This document shows, piece after piece, positions 19,680 to 30,253 of a stretch of DNA of 64,000 nt (positions are counted from its first letter, which is position 1; every line of letters begins with the position of its first letter). A program made the position numbers and the translations under genes. The notes under the pieces were generated by a model. That model searched no databases, was not told where the DNA came from, and saw only the letters and a list, made by a program, of their open reading frames with translations. Source of the DNA: Streptomyces cathayae (GTDB taxonomy: Bacteria; Actinomycetota; Actinomycetes; Streptomycetales; Streptomycetaceae); contig NZ_CP121682.1 of NCBI RefSeq assembly GCF_029760955.1, positions 7,396,501-7,460,500 of the forward strand, written 5' to 3'.

Positions 19680-20597
19680 TCAGGGGCGGGCGGCGCGGCG
19701 CCCCGGGCCGGGCAGCGTCGCGTCGAGTGCGGCGGCCAGTTCGGCGACCGAGGGCCGGGACGACGGATCGGTCCGAAGGCAGCCGTCGATGGCCGCCGCG
19801 AGCCCCCCGGGCAGCCGCCGCCGCGAGCCGACCGGCGGGGCGGCCTCCTCCAGCTGCGGATACCAGCGGTCCTGGCCGCCCGTGACGCTGCCGTCGCAGG
19901 GCTCGTCCCCTTCCTCCCCACGGGGAGAAACCCCGCGGCGATCCCCGCGGCCGAACGGCACGTCGCCGGCGGCGACCTCGTACAACGTGATGCCGACGCC
20001 CCACACGTCCGCGGCTGCCGACAGCGGCCCGCCGCGGGCCTGCTCGGGAGCGAGGTAGCAGAACGTGCCCGCCCCCGCGGGCGCGGGCCCGGGCGGCCGC
20101 GCGGTACTCAGGTCCAGCACCTTGGCGTGACCGCGGTCCACCACCACGTTCGACGGCTTGAGGTCCAGGTGCAGCAGACCCTGACCGTGGAGGTAGTGGA
20201 TCGCGGAACACAGCTGCACCCCGAGCAGCGCCACGTCGGCGGCGGACGGCCGGCGCCGCAACCGGTGGATGAGGTGGGACAGCGTCTCGCCGGTCAGCGT
20301 CTCCAGCACGACGAGCGGCACCGGCGACTCGAACGTCTCGTACGCGCGGACCAGGTGCGGGTGGGTGAAGGCCCCCAGCCACCGCCCCTCACGCAGCAGC
20401 CGCTCGCCCAGCTGCTCCTGCTCCCGGCGGTCGGGGCGCACGGCCTTGACCACACAGCGGCAGTCCCGCTCCTGGCTCCAGACGTCGTAGACGTCGAGCC
20501 AGCCGGTGCGCGCCAGATGCGCCAGCACCTCGTAGCCCGGGACCGGTCTCGTGCCGGGCGCCAGAACCGGGGCGGCCCGCACCGCCGGGACACTCAC
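19680..20597 (-). CDS. Serine/threonine protein kinase domain protein
   Basis: A 305-aa soluble protein with a eukaryotic-type kinase fold: VI Lys in CRCVVKAVRP, hinge VPLVVLETLTGETL, catalytic loop HLDLKPSNVVV (Asp, Lys and Asn present; HLD replaces HRD), and KVLDLSTAR in place of the usual DFG segment (Asp kept). The APE-like CYLAPEQARGG and DVWGVGITLYEV follow. An acidic loop is inserted near residue 230. There is no membrane anchor or PASTA domain. Its GTG start overlaps the ABC transporter stop (GTGA), so both are translated from one mRNA, probably with the His-rich mini-protein first. Confidence 0.88.
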   Translation of the reverse strand: MSVPAVRAAPVLAPGTRPVPGYEVLAHLARTGWLDVYDVWSQERDCRCVVKAVRPDRREQEQLGERLLREGRWLGAFTHPHLVRAYETFESPVPLVVLETLTGETLSHLIHRLRRRPSAADVALLGVQLCSAIHYLHGQGLLHLDLKPSNVVVDRGHAKVLDLSTARPPGPAPAGAGTFCYLAPEQARGGPLSAAADVWGVGITLYEVAAGDVPFGRGDRRGVSPRGEEGDEPCDGSVTGGQDRWYPQLEEAAPPVGSRRRLPGGLAAAIDGCLRTDPSSRPSVAELAAALDATLPGPGRRAARP

Positions 20598-22438
20598 GGC
20601 AGCACCGTCCCCAGGGCCGGGGACCCGGCCGGGGACCCGGCCGGGGCGTTCAGCCAGTGCAGCCGGGCGTACGTCCCGCCGCGCTCGAGCAGGTCGTCGT
20701 GGGCGCCGCACTCGACGATCCTGCCCCGGTCGAGAACCACGATGCGCGTGGCGTCCTGGACGGTCAGCAGGTTGTGGGAGATGACGACGGTCGTCCGCCC
20801 GGCCATGAGCCGGCGCAGCGGGTCCATGATCCGCCGGCCGGACCGCACATCGAGGCCGGTGGTCGGTTCGTCCAGGAGGAGCACGGGCGCGTCCCTGATC
20901 ATCGCGCGGGCGATCGCCAGGCGCTGGCGCTGCCCGCCGGAGAGCGTCCGGCCGCGCTGGCCGACCATCGTGTCGTAGCCCATGGGCAGCAGCTCGATGA
21001 ACTCGTGCGCGTCCGCGGCGCGCGCCGCCGCGACGATGTCCGCCTCCGTCGCCTCCGGCCGGCCGTAGGCGATGTTGTCCCGCACGGTGCCGTGGAAGAC
21101 GAGCGTCTCCTGCAGGACCACCGCGACGCTCTCCCGCAGGTCGGACAGGCGCAGGTCCCGCAGGTTTGTCCCGTCCAGGCGGACCGCGCCCCGGTCGGGA
21201 TCGTAGAAGCGCAGCTGCAGCTTCGCGACCGTCGACTTGCCGGCCCCGCTGGCCCCGACCAGCGCCAGCGTCTCCCCGGCCGCCACGTGGAACGACACGT
21301 CCGACAGCGCCCAGGACGGCGTGCCGGGATAGCGGAAGAAGACGCCGTCGAACTCCACCTCCCCTCGCGCACGGCCGGTCCGGCGGGCACCGGCGGCCTC
21401 GGCGACCTGCGGCCGCTGGTCCAGCAGCTCGATGATCCGTTCGGCCGAGGCGGACGCCGCGTAGAAGGTGGTGCCCAGGTGGGACAGACCGCGGACCGGA
21501 CTGTAGAGGTTGCCGATCAGCGCCAGGAAGACCAGCAGTCCGCCCAGCGTGAGCTGCCCCTGGGCCAGCTTCCAGGTGCCCAGGCTCATGACCGCCAGGA
21601 CGCCGGACACCTCGATGACCTCGACGACGGATCCGTAGACGGCGCGGATCCGCGTCGAGGCCATCGTGGCCCGGAACCTGCCGACGTTCTCACGCTCGAA
21701 CCGGCGCTCCTCCCACCTCTGCCGGTTGTACGCCTGCACCAGGGCGACGTTGCCCAGCGACTCCTCGGCGATCGCGCTGATCGAACCGCTGCGGCGCCTG
21801 CGCTCCCGGGACGCCTCCTTGATCAGCCGCGCGAAGTGCCGGGCGGCGCGCCAGAACAGCGGCACGATGACGAGGGCGAGGAGGGTCAGATCCCACTGCA
21901 GATAGAACAGCAGACCGAGGAAGACACCCAGGCGGATCACGTAGTAGAGGGCGTCCGCCACTCCCGAGAGCAGGAACGTCTCGACCGTGTCGACATCGCC
22001 CGTCACCCGCGACAGCACGTCCCCGAGCCGCCGGCGTTCGAAGAACCCGAGCGACAGGCCCTGGACGTGCCGGAACACATCGGAGCGCAGCGTCAGCAGG
22101 AAGCGTTCGCTGACCCACGTGGACGTCACGTCGTCGGCGAACCCCAGAATGCCGGAGCCGATGACGAGCCCCAGATAGGTCGGTGCGATCCACAGGAGCG
22201 GTCCGATGTCGCGGGGAACGAGCACACCGTCCACCACGGTCTTGAAGAGCCAGATCTCCGTGGCGTCGAGGGCGGGGCCGATCAGGCTGAACAGGACGAC
22301 GGGAACGAACCAGCGCCGGCCGCCGCGGGTATAGGGCCAGAACCGCCGGAACACCTCGCGCAAAGACACCGGGGGCGCGGCCGCCACCACATCGGAAGCC
22401 TCACCCACCGACAGCAGACGCCGCAGGACATGCACCAT
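20594..22438 (-). CDS. ABC exporter, fused membrane and ATPase domains
   Basis: A 614-aa half-size exporter. Six membrane helices lie in residues 40-340 (FVPVVLFSLIGPALDATEIWLF, YLGLVIGSGILGFADDV, YVIRLGVFLGLLFYL, VLAVMSLGTWKLAQG). The ATPase domain follows: Walker A GASGAGKSTVAKL, Q-loop VVLQETLVF, signature LSGGQRQRLAIARA, Walker B VLLLDEPTTGLD, switch His in VVISHNL. Family members export lipids, drugs or peptides as dimers. The neighbouring His-rich mini-gene 84 bases upstream on the same strand and the kinase coupled downstream make this a three-gene unit. The substrate is unknown; a peptide is one possibility. Confidence 0.93.
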   Translation of the reverse strand: MVHVLRRLLSVGEASDVVAAAPPVSLREVFRRFWPYTRGGRRWFVPVVLFSLIGPALDATEIWLFKTVVDGVLVPRDIGPLLWIAPTYLGLVIGSGILGFADDVTSTWVSERFLLTLRSDVFRHVQGLSLGFFERRRLGDVLSRVTGDVDTVETFLLSGVADALYYVIRLGVFLGLLFYLQWDLTLLALVIVPLFWRAARHFARLIKEASRERRRRSGSISAIAEESLGNVALVQAYNRQRWEERRFERENVGRFRATMASTRIRAVYGSVVEVIEVSGVLAVMSLGTWKLAQGQLTLGGLLVFLALIGNLYSPVRGLSHLGTTFYAASASAERIIELLDQRPQVAEAAGARRTGRARGEVEFDGVFFRYPGTPSWALSDVSFHVAAGETLALVGASGAGKSTVAKLQLRFYDPDRGAVRLDGTNLRDLRLSDLRESVAVVLQETLVFHGTVRDNIAYGRPEATEADIVAAARAADAHEFIELLPMGYDTMVGQRGRTLSGGQRQRLAIARAMIRDAPVLLLDEPTTGLDVRSGRRIMDPLRRLMAGRTTVVISHNLLTVQDATRIVVLDRGRIVECGAHDDLLERGGTYARLHWLNAPAGSPAGSPALGTVLP

Positions 22439-22521
22439 GGCATGCGTTCCTCGTGGAGGGACGGACGGAGCGGACCAGGGCCTTTCAATCTACGGTCCGC
22501 TCAGCCTCCGTAGCGTGGTCA

Positions 22522-22698
22522 CTAGTGGCCGTAGCCGTAGCCGTGCCCGCGACGGTCGCCGTGGTCGTGCCCGTGGCGGTCGCCGTGGTCGTGCCCGTGG
22601 TCGTGCCCGTGACCGTGCCCCGAGAAGTCGTCGCGGCGCGACGTGTCGTTGTTGCGGTCCCGGCGATGGGCAGGCATCAGACTGCTGAAGATAGCCAT
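22522..22698 (-). CDS. Histidine/glycine-rich mini-protein, 58 aa
   Basis: A very short gene with an ideal ribosome-binding site (AGGAGGA, seven bases before ATG). The N-terminus is MAIFSSLMPAHRRDRNND; the last 32 residues are a low-complexity tail of GHGHGHDHGHDH type ending GYGYGH, about one third His. Such tails bind Ni, Zn, Co or Cu in storage peptides and metallochaperones. Its short hydrophobic head, and an ABC exporter just downstream on the same strand, also allow a secreted or modified peptide. I do not recognise a family. Candidate roles are metal sequestration or precursor peptide; neither is proven. Confidence 0.7.
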   Translation of the reverse strand: MAIFSSLMPAHRRDRNNDTSRRDDFSGHGHGHDHGHDHGDRHGHDHGDRRGHGYGYGH

Positions 22699-23152
22699 TG
22701 CGTTCCTCCTGAAAATTACTCCACACGGGATACGTCTCAGGACGGGACTTGGATGGCGTTCCGGGGCAATAAGTCGAAAATGCTGGAGGATCGGCCAAAG
22801 CCTCGGCACCGCTCGGCCCCGCCGCGCCGCGAGCCCCGCGGCGCACCGCACCCGGCGGACTTGGGACCCGCAAGGTGGGCAGAGCCCGATGACCGGGCGC
22901 ACGCCCGAGGCGGTGCCGATCGGTGCCACGGCTCAGCATGGGTGCTGGTCAGCGGGCCGGGCGGCGACGAATGACTCCGGCGCAGGCGGCGAGTCCGGCG
23001 CTGTTCTGGGGCGTGAGAAGGGGAAAGAGGACGGCGGCGCTGCCCGGCCCCCCGCACGCCGATCAGCCTCCAGAGCCCTTTTGCCGATCGGCGGCGCCCG
23101 GAGCGCCCACCGAGGCGTCTGCGCCCCCTGGGGTGGGGTGGTGTCGTGCCGG
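22699..23152. other. Intergenic region upstream of the His-rich unit
   Basis: No gene is supported. It must carry the promoter for the minus-strand mini-protein/ABC/kinase unit; I cannot place -10 and -35 boxes with confidence. It ends at the inverted repeat of the IS3 element. Confidence 0.5.
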
Positions 23153-23185
23153 TGAACCGCCCCGGCTCGCCATAAGGATCGAGTC

Positions 23186-23413
23186 ATGGCACGACCTTCC
23201 CGTCACCCCCTTGAACTCCGCCGGCATGCGGTGCGCATGGTCGCCGAGGCGCGCGACGACCACGCGCACGAGACGGCCGCCTTGCAGGCGGTCACGGACA
23301 AGCTCGGCACCGGCTCCCGCGAGACGCTGCGGAACCGGGTGAAGCAGCACGAGATCGACGCAGGACCGCGTCCGGGGACGACGACGGAGGAGTCCGCCCG
23401 CTCAAGGCGTTGA
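23186..23413 (+). pseudogene. IS3-family OrfA (HTH subunit), frameshifted
   Basis: Encodes the DNA-binding HTH subunit: MARPSRHPLELRRHAVRMVAE, KLGTGSRETLRNRVKQHEIDAG, EESARS. In intact relatives the frame continues into a leucine-zipper segment, ALKKENAELKRANEILKAA. Here that segment (from 23416) is in another frame, so a small indel near 23400 has cut OrfA after 75 codons. Confidence 0.85.
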
Positions 23414-23415
23414 AG

Positions 23416-24436
23416 AAGGAGAACGCCGAACTGAAGCGGGCCAACGAGATCCTCAAGGCCGCGGCGAGTTCCTTCGCGGCCGAGCCCGACCGGCCCCCAC
23501 ACGCCCGCAGCGTTCCTCGAGGAGCACCGGGACCGCTTCGGCGGCATCGAGCCGATCTGCAGGACACTCACCGAACACGACTGCACGATCGCCCCGTCCG
23601 CCTCCCGCGCCCACAAGAAACGCCCGGCCGCCCCGCCCGCCCGTTCTGTGCGGGACACGGAGCTCAAGAAGCTGATCCGCCAGGTCCACACCGACAACCA
23701 CCGTGTCCACGGCGCCCGGAAGATCTGGCGGGAGCCGACCCGCCGGGGTCATCAGGCGGCCCGGCGCACCGCCGAGCGGCTGCTGCGCGAGCCGGGCAGC
23801 GCCGGCGCCGTCCGCGGCAAGAGGGTGCTCACCACGATGCCGGACCAGCAGGCCGAGCGGGCACCGGGCCGGGTGGACCGCGACTTCGCCGCCGGCGCTC
23901 CGAATCGCTGCCGGGCCGGGGATCTCACGCACGCGGCCACCTGGCCCGCAGTGGTCCACCTCGCCTTTGCCCTCGACACCTTCTCCCGCCGGATCGCCGG
24001 CCGGCTCGCCGCGACGCCGAAGGAGCCCCGGCTCGTCCTGGACACTCTGAAGACCGCGCTGTGGCAGCGCGACCGCGATGAATATCCATATGTGCGCGGC
24101 GAGTTGACACACCACAGCGATGCGGACAGCCAATACACCGGTGTCCGGCCGGCCGGACACCCGGATGCGGCCGGCATCGCGGCCCCGACCGGATCTGCCG
24201 GCGACGCGTACGACAACGCCCCGAGGAAGAGCACGATCGGCCCGTGCAAAACCGAACGGCTCAAGCCGCAGCGGCCCTGGAAGACCCTCTCCCCATCGAG
24301 CCGGCCACCGCCGGTGTGGACCGACTGGCACAACCACCGCGGGCTCCACGGGGAGACAGCCCCCGTCCCACCCGTCGAGGACGAGGCCGATCACTCCAGG
24401 GAATCCAAGAAACCCCAGGTCACAACCACAATGTGA
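23416..24436 (+). pseudogene. IS3-family OrfB (DDE transposase), mutated
   Basis: The zipper segment KKENAELKRANEILK and the integrase core are split between frames. The core from 23648 reads ELKKLIRQVHTDNHRVHGARK, AGDLTHAATWPAVVHLAFALDTFSRRI and HHSDADSQYTG, so the first and second catalytic Asp survive. The third catalytic position, normally Glu in a MESTIG-type motif, reads RKSTIG, so Glu has been lost. The ending KPQVTTTM is still family-like. With the frameshift and missing Glu, it cannot encode active transposase. Confidence 0.85.
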
Positions 24437-24463
24437 GATCTCTGCCGAACCCGGGGCGGTTCA

Positions 24464-24933
24464 GTGTGCTACGAGAACCTCACCGACCTGATGCAGACCA
24501 CGGATCCCGACGAGCCGAGCCGCCGTATCGAGCAGATCCGTGACCACCAACGGCAGCGGACCGCCCACCACCCCGCCCTCGACCCCGGCCGCACGGCCCC
24601 TCCCACAACCACAGCCAGGAGCAGGCCACCGCACACCAGCAGCACCGCCCCCAGAACCCCGGCCCCACACAGAAACCCCACAAGCCTCCCACCGCGGCAC
24701 CCGGCCCGCGGAACGGGCGCCCGCCACCCGCACGGCACAAGGTGCAGCCCAGACACGGCGCACGGCGAACAGAGGAACCGGAAGGATGCGGCCCGGTGGA
24801 TGTCCCGGCGCCACCGGCGGCGGCCCCTCCCCGGGCGTCATCGGCCCTGCCACTGCCTTCCGCCCCACTTCCTGAACAGTGCTGCCTGCCCGCGAGGACC
24901 TGCTCACTCACAGACCACCGGTAGGCTGCAGCG
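24464..24933. other. Intergenic region, no supported gene
   Basis: Open frames here are Pro/Arg/Ala-rich on both strands, without recognisable motifs or ribosome-binding sites. A plus-strand frame starting VCYENLTDLMQTTDPDEPSRRIEQ looks protein-like for about 25 codons and could be the 3' stub of a gene cut by the IS3 element. Confidence 0.4.
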
Positions 24934-25467
24934 GTGCGCACGGTCGAGCTTCTGCTGGACGAGGCGGCAGAACTAGCGGTTCGAAAGGCCTGGCGGCGGC
25001 TCGCGGACGCGGGGCTGCCCAGTCAGGCGCGCCACCGCTCACCGACCAACAGCCCGCACCTCACCCTGGCCGCCTGCCCGGAGCTGACCGCCCCGATCCG
25101 CTGGGAGCTCGCCGAGGTGGCCGCCGCCCTGCCGCTGCCGGTGCGGTTCACCGGCGTGGTCCGCTTCGAGAGGCCCACCTCGGTGCTGGCCTGGTCGCTG
25201 GATCCCGACTCCGCGCTGGCCGGCGTGCACCGCCGGGTATGGGAGGCGGTGGCCTCGGACAGCCCGCCCGAGACCCTCAGCCCATTCCACGAACCCGGGC
25301 GCTGGAGCCCGCACATCACCCTCGGCCGTACCCGGCGGGCAGGTGCCTTCGCCGGCCGGCGCATCCCCGAACTGCTGCCGGCGCCGCCGCTGTCGGCCCG
25401 GCTCATCACCCTGCGCAGCTATGACACCCACACCGGCGCCCTGGAGGTGATCGAGCCCCGCCCCTGA
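24934..25467 (+). CDS. 2H phosphoesterase (LigT/2'-5' RNA ligase-like)
   Basis: A 177-aa protein with the two signature HxT motifs of the 2H superfamily, spaced as expected: SPHLTLAACP near residue 45 and SPHITLGRTRR near residue 128. These two His-x-Thr pairs form the active site that opens 2',3'-cyclic phosphates or joins/cleaves 2'-5' linkages in RNA. The GTG start gives VRTVELLLDEAAELAVRKAWRRLADAG, the usual first strand and helix. It stands alone between an IS3 relic and an IS30 relic. A role in RNA end processing is inferred from the family only. Confidence 0.85.
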   Translation: MRTVELLLDEAAELAVRKAWRRLADAGLPSQARHRSPTNSPHLTLAACPELTAPIRWELAEVAAALPLPVRFTGVVRFERPTSVLAWSLDPDSALAGVHRRVWEAVASDSPPETLSPFHEPGRWSPHITLGRTRRAGAFAGRRIPELLPAPPLSARLITLRSYDTHTGALEVIEPRP

Positions 25468-25749
25468 GACGCCCCGACACCAACCGGCCAGCGCCCCCGC
25501 CGAAGGGGCAGCCCAGCGGCCGGCGGCACCGTCCGCAACGCCCCTGCAGCCACAGCGCTCCCTGATCCGGTCGTCCTGCCTCCGCCCCCTGGAGGGCGCG
25601 TCCGCCCAGCCGCTGACCCAGCGCAGCCCACCACCGGAGGCAAGAAAGATGCACCCGCCTCCCGCAAGCACGGCGTTGATGCTCCTGTTGATCGTCGAGC
25701 TTGCCGACGAGATGAGCACCCTATGGTGACCGGGTGCGGTACTTGACGG
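25468..25749. other. Intergenic region, no supported gene
   Basis: I see no gene or regulatory motif in this stretch between the phosphoesterase and the IS30 relic. Confidence 0.4.
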
Positions 25750-26643
25750 AGTCGTTCATCCTCGGGGCCCTGCGGCGGGAGCGTTCGGTCGAGCAGTTCC
25801 TTGGGCCGTGCGGCCCGACGGAACGCCCGGTGTCGGCGAAGCAGACGTCCAGGCCGGTAGCCAGGGCCAGCGCGGCATGCCGTCCCATCCCGGTTCCCTG
25901 GTCAGCGACTTGCGCACCAACTCCGGCATACCGTCGATCTGGTGGGTGAGCACGGTCGACAGGCCGTCGGCGTTCTCGCCCTTCGGCAGGGCGAGGATCA
26001 TCAGGAAGCGGGTGGCGCGGCCGGCCGGGGTCGCGGCCGCGGTAGCGCCGTTCCTGCCCACGACGAGGTCGCCTTCCCAGCGGCCGGGGACCCGGCGGAC
26101 GAGAGCTTCGGCGGGACGGTCGTGGATCGAGCGCAGGCCGGCGATCCGGCTCCTTGGGACGCATCGGGCCTGCGGCGGGGGCCGCGGGCAGTGCGGCGGC
26201 TGGGCAGCATCACGCCCAGCCGGGCGAGCTCGCCCTTGGGCGGTGCGTAGATCCACGTGCAGACGGCCTCGTGGGAGATCGTTTCCCCGCCGGCCGGGAG
26301 CGAGCCTTCCATGACTGCCACACTCGTGTCCTGGGCCTCGAGTTTCAAACGGCCCGCGATCTGGTTCGGCGTGCGCCCGTACCGCAGGTCGGCCAGGACC
26401 CGCTGCCGCAGCAGCACGTTGTCGTCCAGCAGGCGTTGCTGAGGCCGCCGACGCCGCGTCGCCGCCCGCTTGTCGGCCGTCGATGCCCGGTAGCCGCGCG
26501 TCGAGGAGTTGCGTGCGGCTCCCGGCTGACCACCGACGAGCATCGGCCGACCCGCCGGGCGATCTCCCGCACCCCCTCACCTTGGGCGCGTCCGACCGCG
26601 ATCTCCTCACGCTCCTCACGCGTCAACGGTCTCCGCACGGCCA
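25750..26643 (-). pseudogene. IS30-family transposase, multiply frameshifted
   Basis: Read from the right, the IS30 order is clear but spread over three frames: HTH region RPLTREEREEIAVGRAQGEGVREIARRVGR with SSVVSRE; then DNVLLRQRVLADLRYGRTPNQIAGRL and SHEAVCTWIYAPPKGEL; then RRVPGRWEGDLVVGRNG, RATRFLMILALPKG and LTREPGWDGM. The last block (FADTGRSVGP) departs from the usual ending that carries the catalytic Glu, so the 3' end appears deleted or replaced. At least two frameshifts are needed. Inactive relic. Confidence 0.85.
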
Positions 26644-26764
26644 CGGGCAACCCTTCTCACCCGCACTGTCGCTTCGAGGCGATGACACCGCCCGCCCTTG
26701 ACCGGCCAGCACGGCCCGCACACTCCACGAGCGGGCGGCCCCGGTCGGCAACGCTCTCTGAAAC

Positions 26765-26796
26765 TCCCCACTCCGTTGGACTCCGGACCGAGTGGG
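26765..26796. repeat. Stem-loop in an otherwise featureless region
   Basis: CCCCACTC and GAGTGGGG form a perfect 8-bp stem around a 16-base loop. It could be a terminator or an IS end. The surrounding 26650-26913 has no supported gene. Confidence 0.4.
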
Positions 26797-26913
26797 GCGA
26801 CGAGTATCCCTGGCCGTTTTCAAAGATCCTCATCAACCCGCCCTCACCCCCGCGGCGAATCGCGCAGCAGAGTCCGGTCGGACCTCAAAGCGCCGAAGTC
26901 GGTAAACGCCAAG

Positions 26914-27102
26914 CTAAATACAGGTAGCTTTTACGCCCGCCTTTGCCGTAAGTATGCCAATGTCGCGATTGGTGCCGCATGCGAGGATCCCGGCGGGCGT
27001 TATGGCCAGAGCGCCCGCCATTGCGGGCAGGAGCAAGCGCGAGGAGACCCGCTTGTTGAGGTCCCGGATGCGGACCGTGCCGTCTAGTCCGCCAGTGACG
27101 GC
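26914..27102 (-). pseudogene. WD40-repeat protein, C-terminal stub
   Basis: The last 60 codons read VTGGLDGTVRIRDLNKR followed by LPAMAGALAITPAGILACGTNRDIGILTAK and a stop, the pattern of the final blade of a WD40 propeller (GG.DGTVRIWDL, then hhAhsP.Ghhhhg...DI.h). Upstream on its strand the sequence turns directly into the antisense of an Lrp gene, so both genes were cut and joined near 27105. Confidence 0.6.
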
Positions 27103-27108
27103 GGCAGG

Positions 27109-27495
27109 CCGGCCGTCCAGCTCGCGAAGCGGGTCGGCCTGACGCCGCCGTCGTGCCTGCGGCGGGTCAAGCGGCTGGAGGAGGCCGGCGTCATCGCCGG
27201 CTACCGGGCCGTCATCGACCCCGAGGCCATGGGCCGCGGCATGGAAGTCCTCGTCGACGTCGAGATCCATGCCCAGGACCGCACGACGATCGAGGAGTTC
27301 GAGGCCGCCGTCGCCGCGTACGACGAAGTCGTCGAGTTGCGCCGTATGTACGGCAGCCCGCATCACTTCGTCCGCGTCGCCGTCGCCGACGACGCCGCCT
27401 ACGAGGCCTTCGTCATGGACAAGCTCACCGGCCACCCCGCCGTCCTCCGCCTCGAGTCCCACCTCACCATGAAAACGATCAAGGCCGAGGGCTGA
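27109..27495 (+). pseudogene. Lrp/AsnC-family regulator, 5'-truncated
   Basis: The frame holds the end of an Lrp HTH (VQLAKRVGLTPPSCLRRVKRLEEAGVI) and a full ligand-binding RAM domain (MGRGMEVLVDVEIHAQDRTTIEEF, VVELRRMYGSPHHFVRVAV, LRLESHLTMKTIKAEG). The first 20 or so codons with the start are missing; the break joins a WD40 stub. It is similar throughout to the intact Lrp protein at 29030 and ends just before dgdA, so it may be a duplicated regulator of that gene. Confidence 0.8.
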
Positions 27496-27574
27496 CTCTC
27501 AGACCCCGGCCGCTCGGTGCAGTTCGGTGCGGGACCGGCCCGGCAGCCGGACGGCTGCCGGGATGCGAATGTGG

Positions 27575-29023
<1,449 letters not shown>

Positions 29024-29029
29024 TCACGC

Positions 29030-29485
29030 GTGGACCGCACCGACCGCGCAATAATCGAGCAACTGCGCCGCGACTGCCGCCTGACCAACACCGAACTCGC
29101 CGACCGGATCGGCCTGACGCCCTCACCCTGCCTGCGCCGCGTCAGACGCCTGGAAGAGCAGGGAGTGATCCTCGGCTACCACGCCCGCATCGCCCCCAAG
29201 GCCCTCAACCGCGGCTTCGAGGTCCAGGTCGACCTCGAACTCACCGACCAGGCCCGCACCACGGTCGAGCGCTTCGAAGCCGAACTGGTGGCCCTCCCCG
29301 AAATCGTCGAGGCACGCCGCATGTTCGGCGCTTCCGACTACCACGCGCTGATCTCGGTCGCCGACCTGGAAACCTACGAGCAGTTCATGACCCAACGGCT
29401 GCTCGCCCTGCCGGGCCTGGCCAAGCTCCAGTCCCGCTTTGCGATGAAAACCCTCAAAGCCGACGTGCCCCCGCCCGGAAGGTGA
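29030..29485 (+). CDS. Lrp/AsnC-family transcriptional regulator
   Basis: A 151-aa regulator: N-terminal winged HTH (VDRTDRAIIEQLRRDCRL, LADRIGLTPSPCLRRVRRLEE) and C-terminal RAM domain (RGFEVQVDLELTDQART, EIVEARRMFGASDYHALISV, LQSRFAMKTLKAD). The GTG start gives the canonical first helix of the family. Divergent placement from dgdA suggests that it senses the substrate or product amino acid and controls the decarboxylase. A truncated relative lies on the far side of dgdA. Confidence 0.92.
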   Translation: MDRTDRAIIEQLRRDCRLTNTELADRIGLTPSPCLRRVRRLEEQGVILGYHARIAPKALNRGFEVQVDLELTDQARTTVERFEAELVALPEIVEARRMFGASDYHALISVADLETYEQFMTQRLLALPGLAKLQSRFAMKTLKADVPPPGR

Positions 29486-29599
29486 CGACAGCACCGCACC
29501 CCCGTCACTTCGCCTATCTCGTCCCCGAGCCAGGCGACACTCTCGCCCGAAGCTTCTCGCATCAGACGCAGGTCTCAGTGTCCGATCCGGGCCTCTCGT

Positions 29600-30208
29600 T
29601 TGACAGACCCGGCGACGTCGCTGCGTAAGGGTGAGAACACGGCGCTGCTGACAGCGCGGACGGTGCTGTCGGTGTCCGTACAGGGACTCTCGGCGGATGC
29701 GTCCGCGCTGCTGCTCGGCCCCGACGGCAAGGTCCGTGGCGATCACGACCTGGTCTTCTACAACCATCCAGCCCAGGACGGTGTATCCGTCGAGGGCGCG
29801 GCGGTTCACTGCGGAGCTTTCTCGCCTGCCGGCCGACGTGCACCGTGTAGGGGTGGACGTGAGCGTTGATCCGCCGCAACCAGGTGCTGTCTTTACCCGA
29901 GCCCCTCAGCTGACGTTCACCCAGAACGGTGCCCCGTCGGCGTCGTTCACCGCGCCGGACTTCACCTCGGGGGAGACCGCCGTGCTCCTGGCGGAGTTGT
30001 ACCGCCGCGGTACGGCTGGAAGGTCCGGGCCGTGGGACAGGGCTATGCCTCTGGCCTTGCGGGACTGGCAACCGACTACGGCGTCGAGGCCGACCCCGAG
30101 CCCTCTGCCGTGCCGCTCCCTGCGCAGACATGCACGACAACGGGACAGGCCGCCGCGGTCGACCTGACGAAGCTGGAGCGGCAGGCCCCGGGCCCGCTAG
30201 TGCTCTGA
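29600..30208 (+). pseudogene. TerD-family protein with two frameshifts
   Basis: TerD (tellurite/stress calcium-binding) sequence is readable in three segments. LRKGENTALLTARTVLSVSVQ and DHDLVFYNHPAQDGVSVEG lie in the first frame; ELSRLPADVHRVGVDVSVD and SGETAVLLAELYRRG lie in a second frame from about 29810; RYGWKVRAVGQGYASGLAGL and DYGVEADPEP return to the first frame from about 30008. The two shifts compensate, and the total length (about 200 codons) is normal. Probable start is TTG. The stop overlaps the left inverted repeat of the IS630 element, so the last codons may be altered. Confidence 0.85.
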
Positions 30209-30253
30209 CCGCATAGGTTCGCCGGGTCGGTGGTCCGGGCGGTTGGATGTGCA

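Larger units (their letters stand above)
23153..24463 (+). mobile_element. IS3-family insertion sequence, degenerate but with perfect 13-bp ends
   Basis: The left end TGAACCGCCCCGG is the exact reverse complement of the right end CCGGGGCGGTTCA. Between them lie orfA and orfB remnants in IS3 order. Flanking bases (CCGG left, GTGT right) show no target-site duplication, so the copy is old or its flank has been rearranged. Confidence 0.9.

Noticed and set aside
20657..22513. 618-codon plus-strand frame
   Set aside because: Antisense shadow of the ABC exporter, which has every expected ATPase motif.
19680..22698. Class III/IV lanthipeptide cluster (kinase plus ABC plus small peptide)
   Set aside because: The kinase has no cyclase or lyase domain, and the peptide lacks a Ser/Thr/Cys-rich core.
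22453..22974. Plus-strand Val/Ala-rich frame opposite the His-rich gene
   Set aside because: The VPVAVAVV pattern is the antisense of the GHDH codons; the minus strand has the ribosome-binding site.
24464..24976. 170-codon plus-strand frame after the IS3 element
   Set aside because: Apart from about 25 plausible codons at the beginning it is Pro/Thr/Arg-rich and overlaps the 2H phosphoesterase start.
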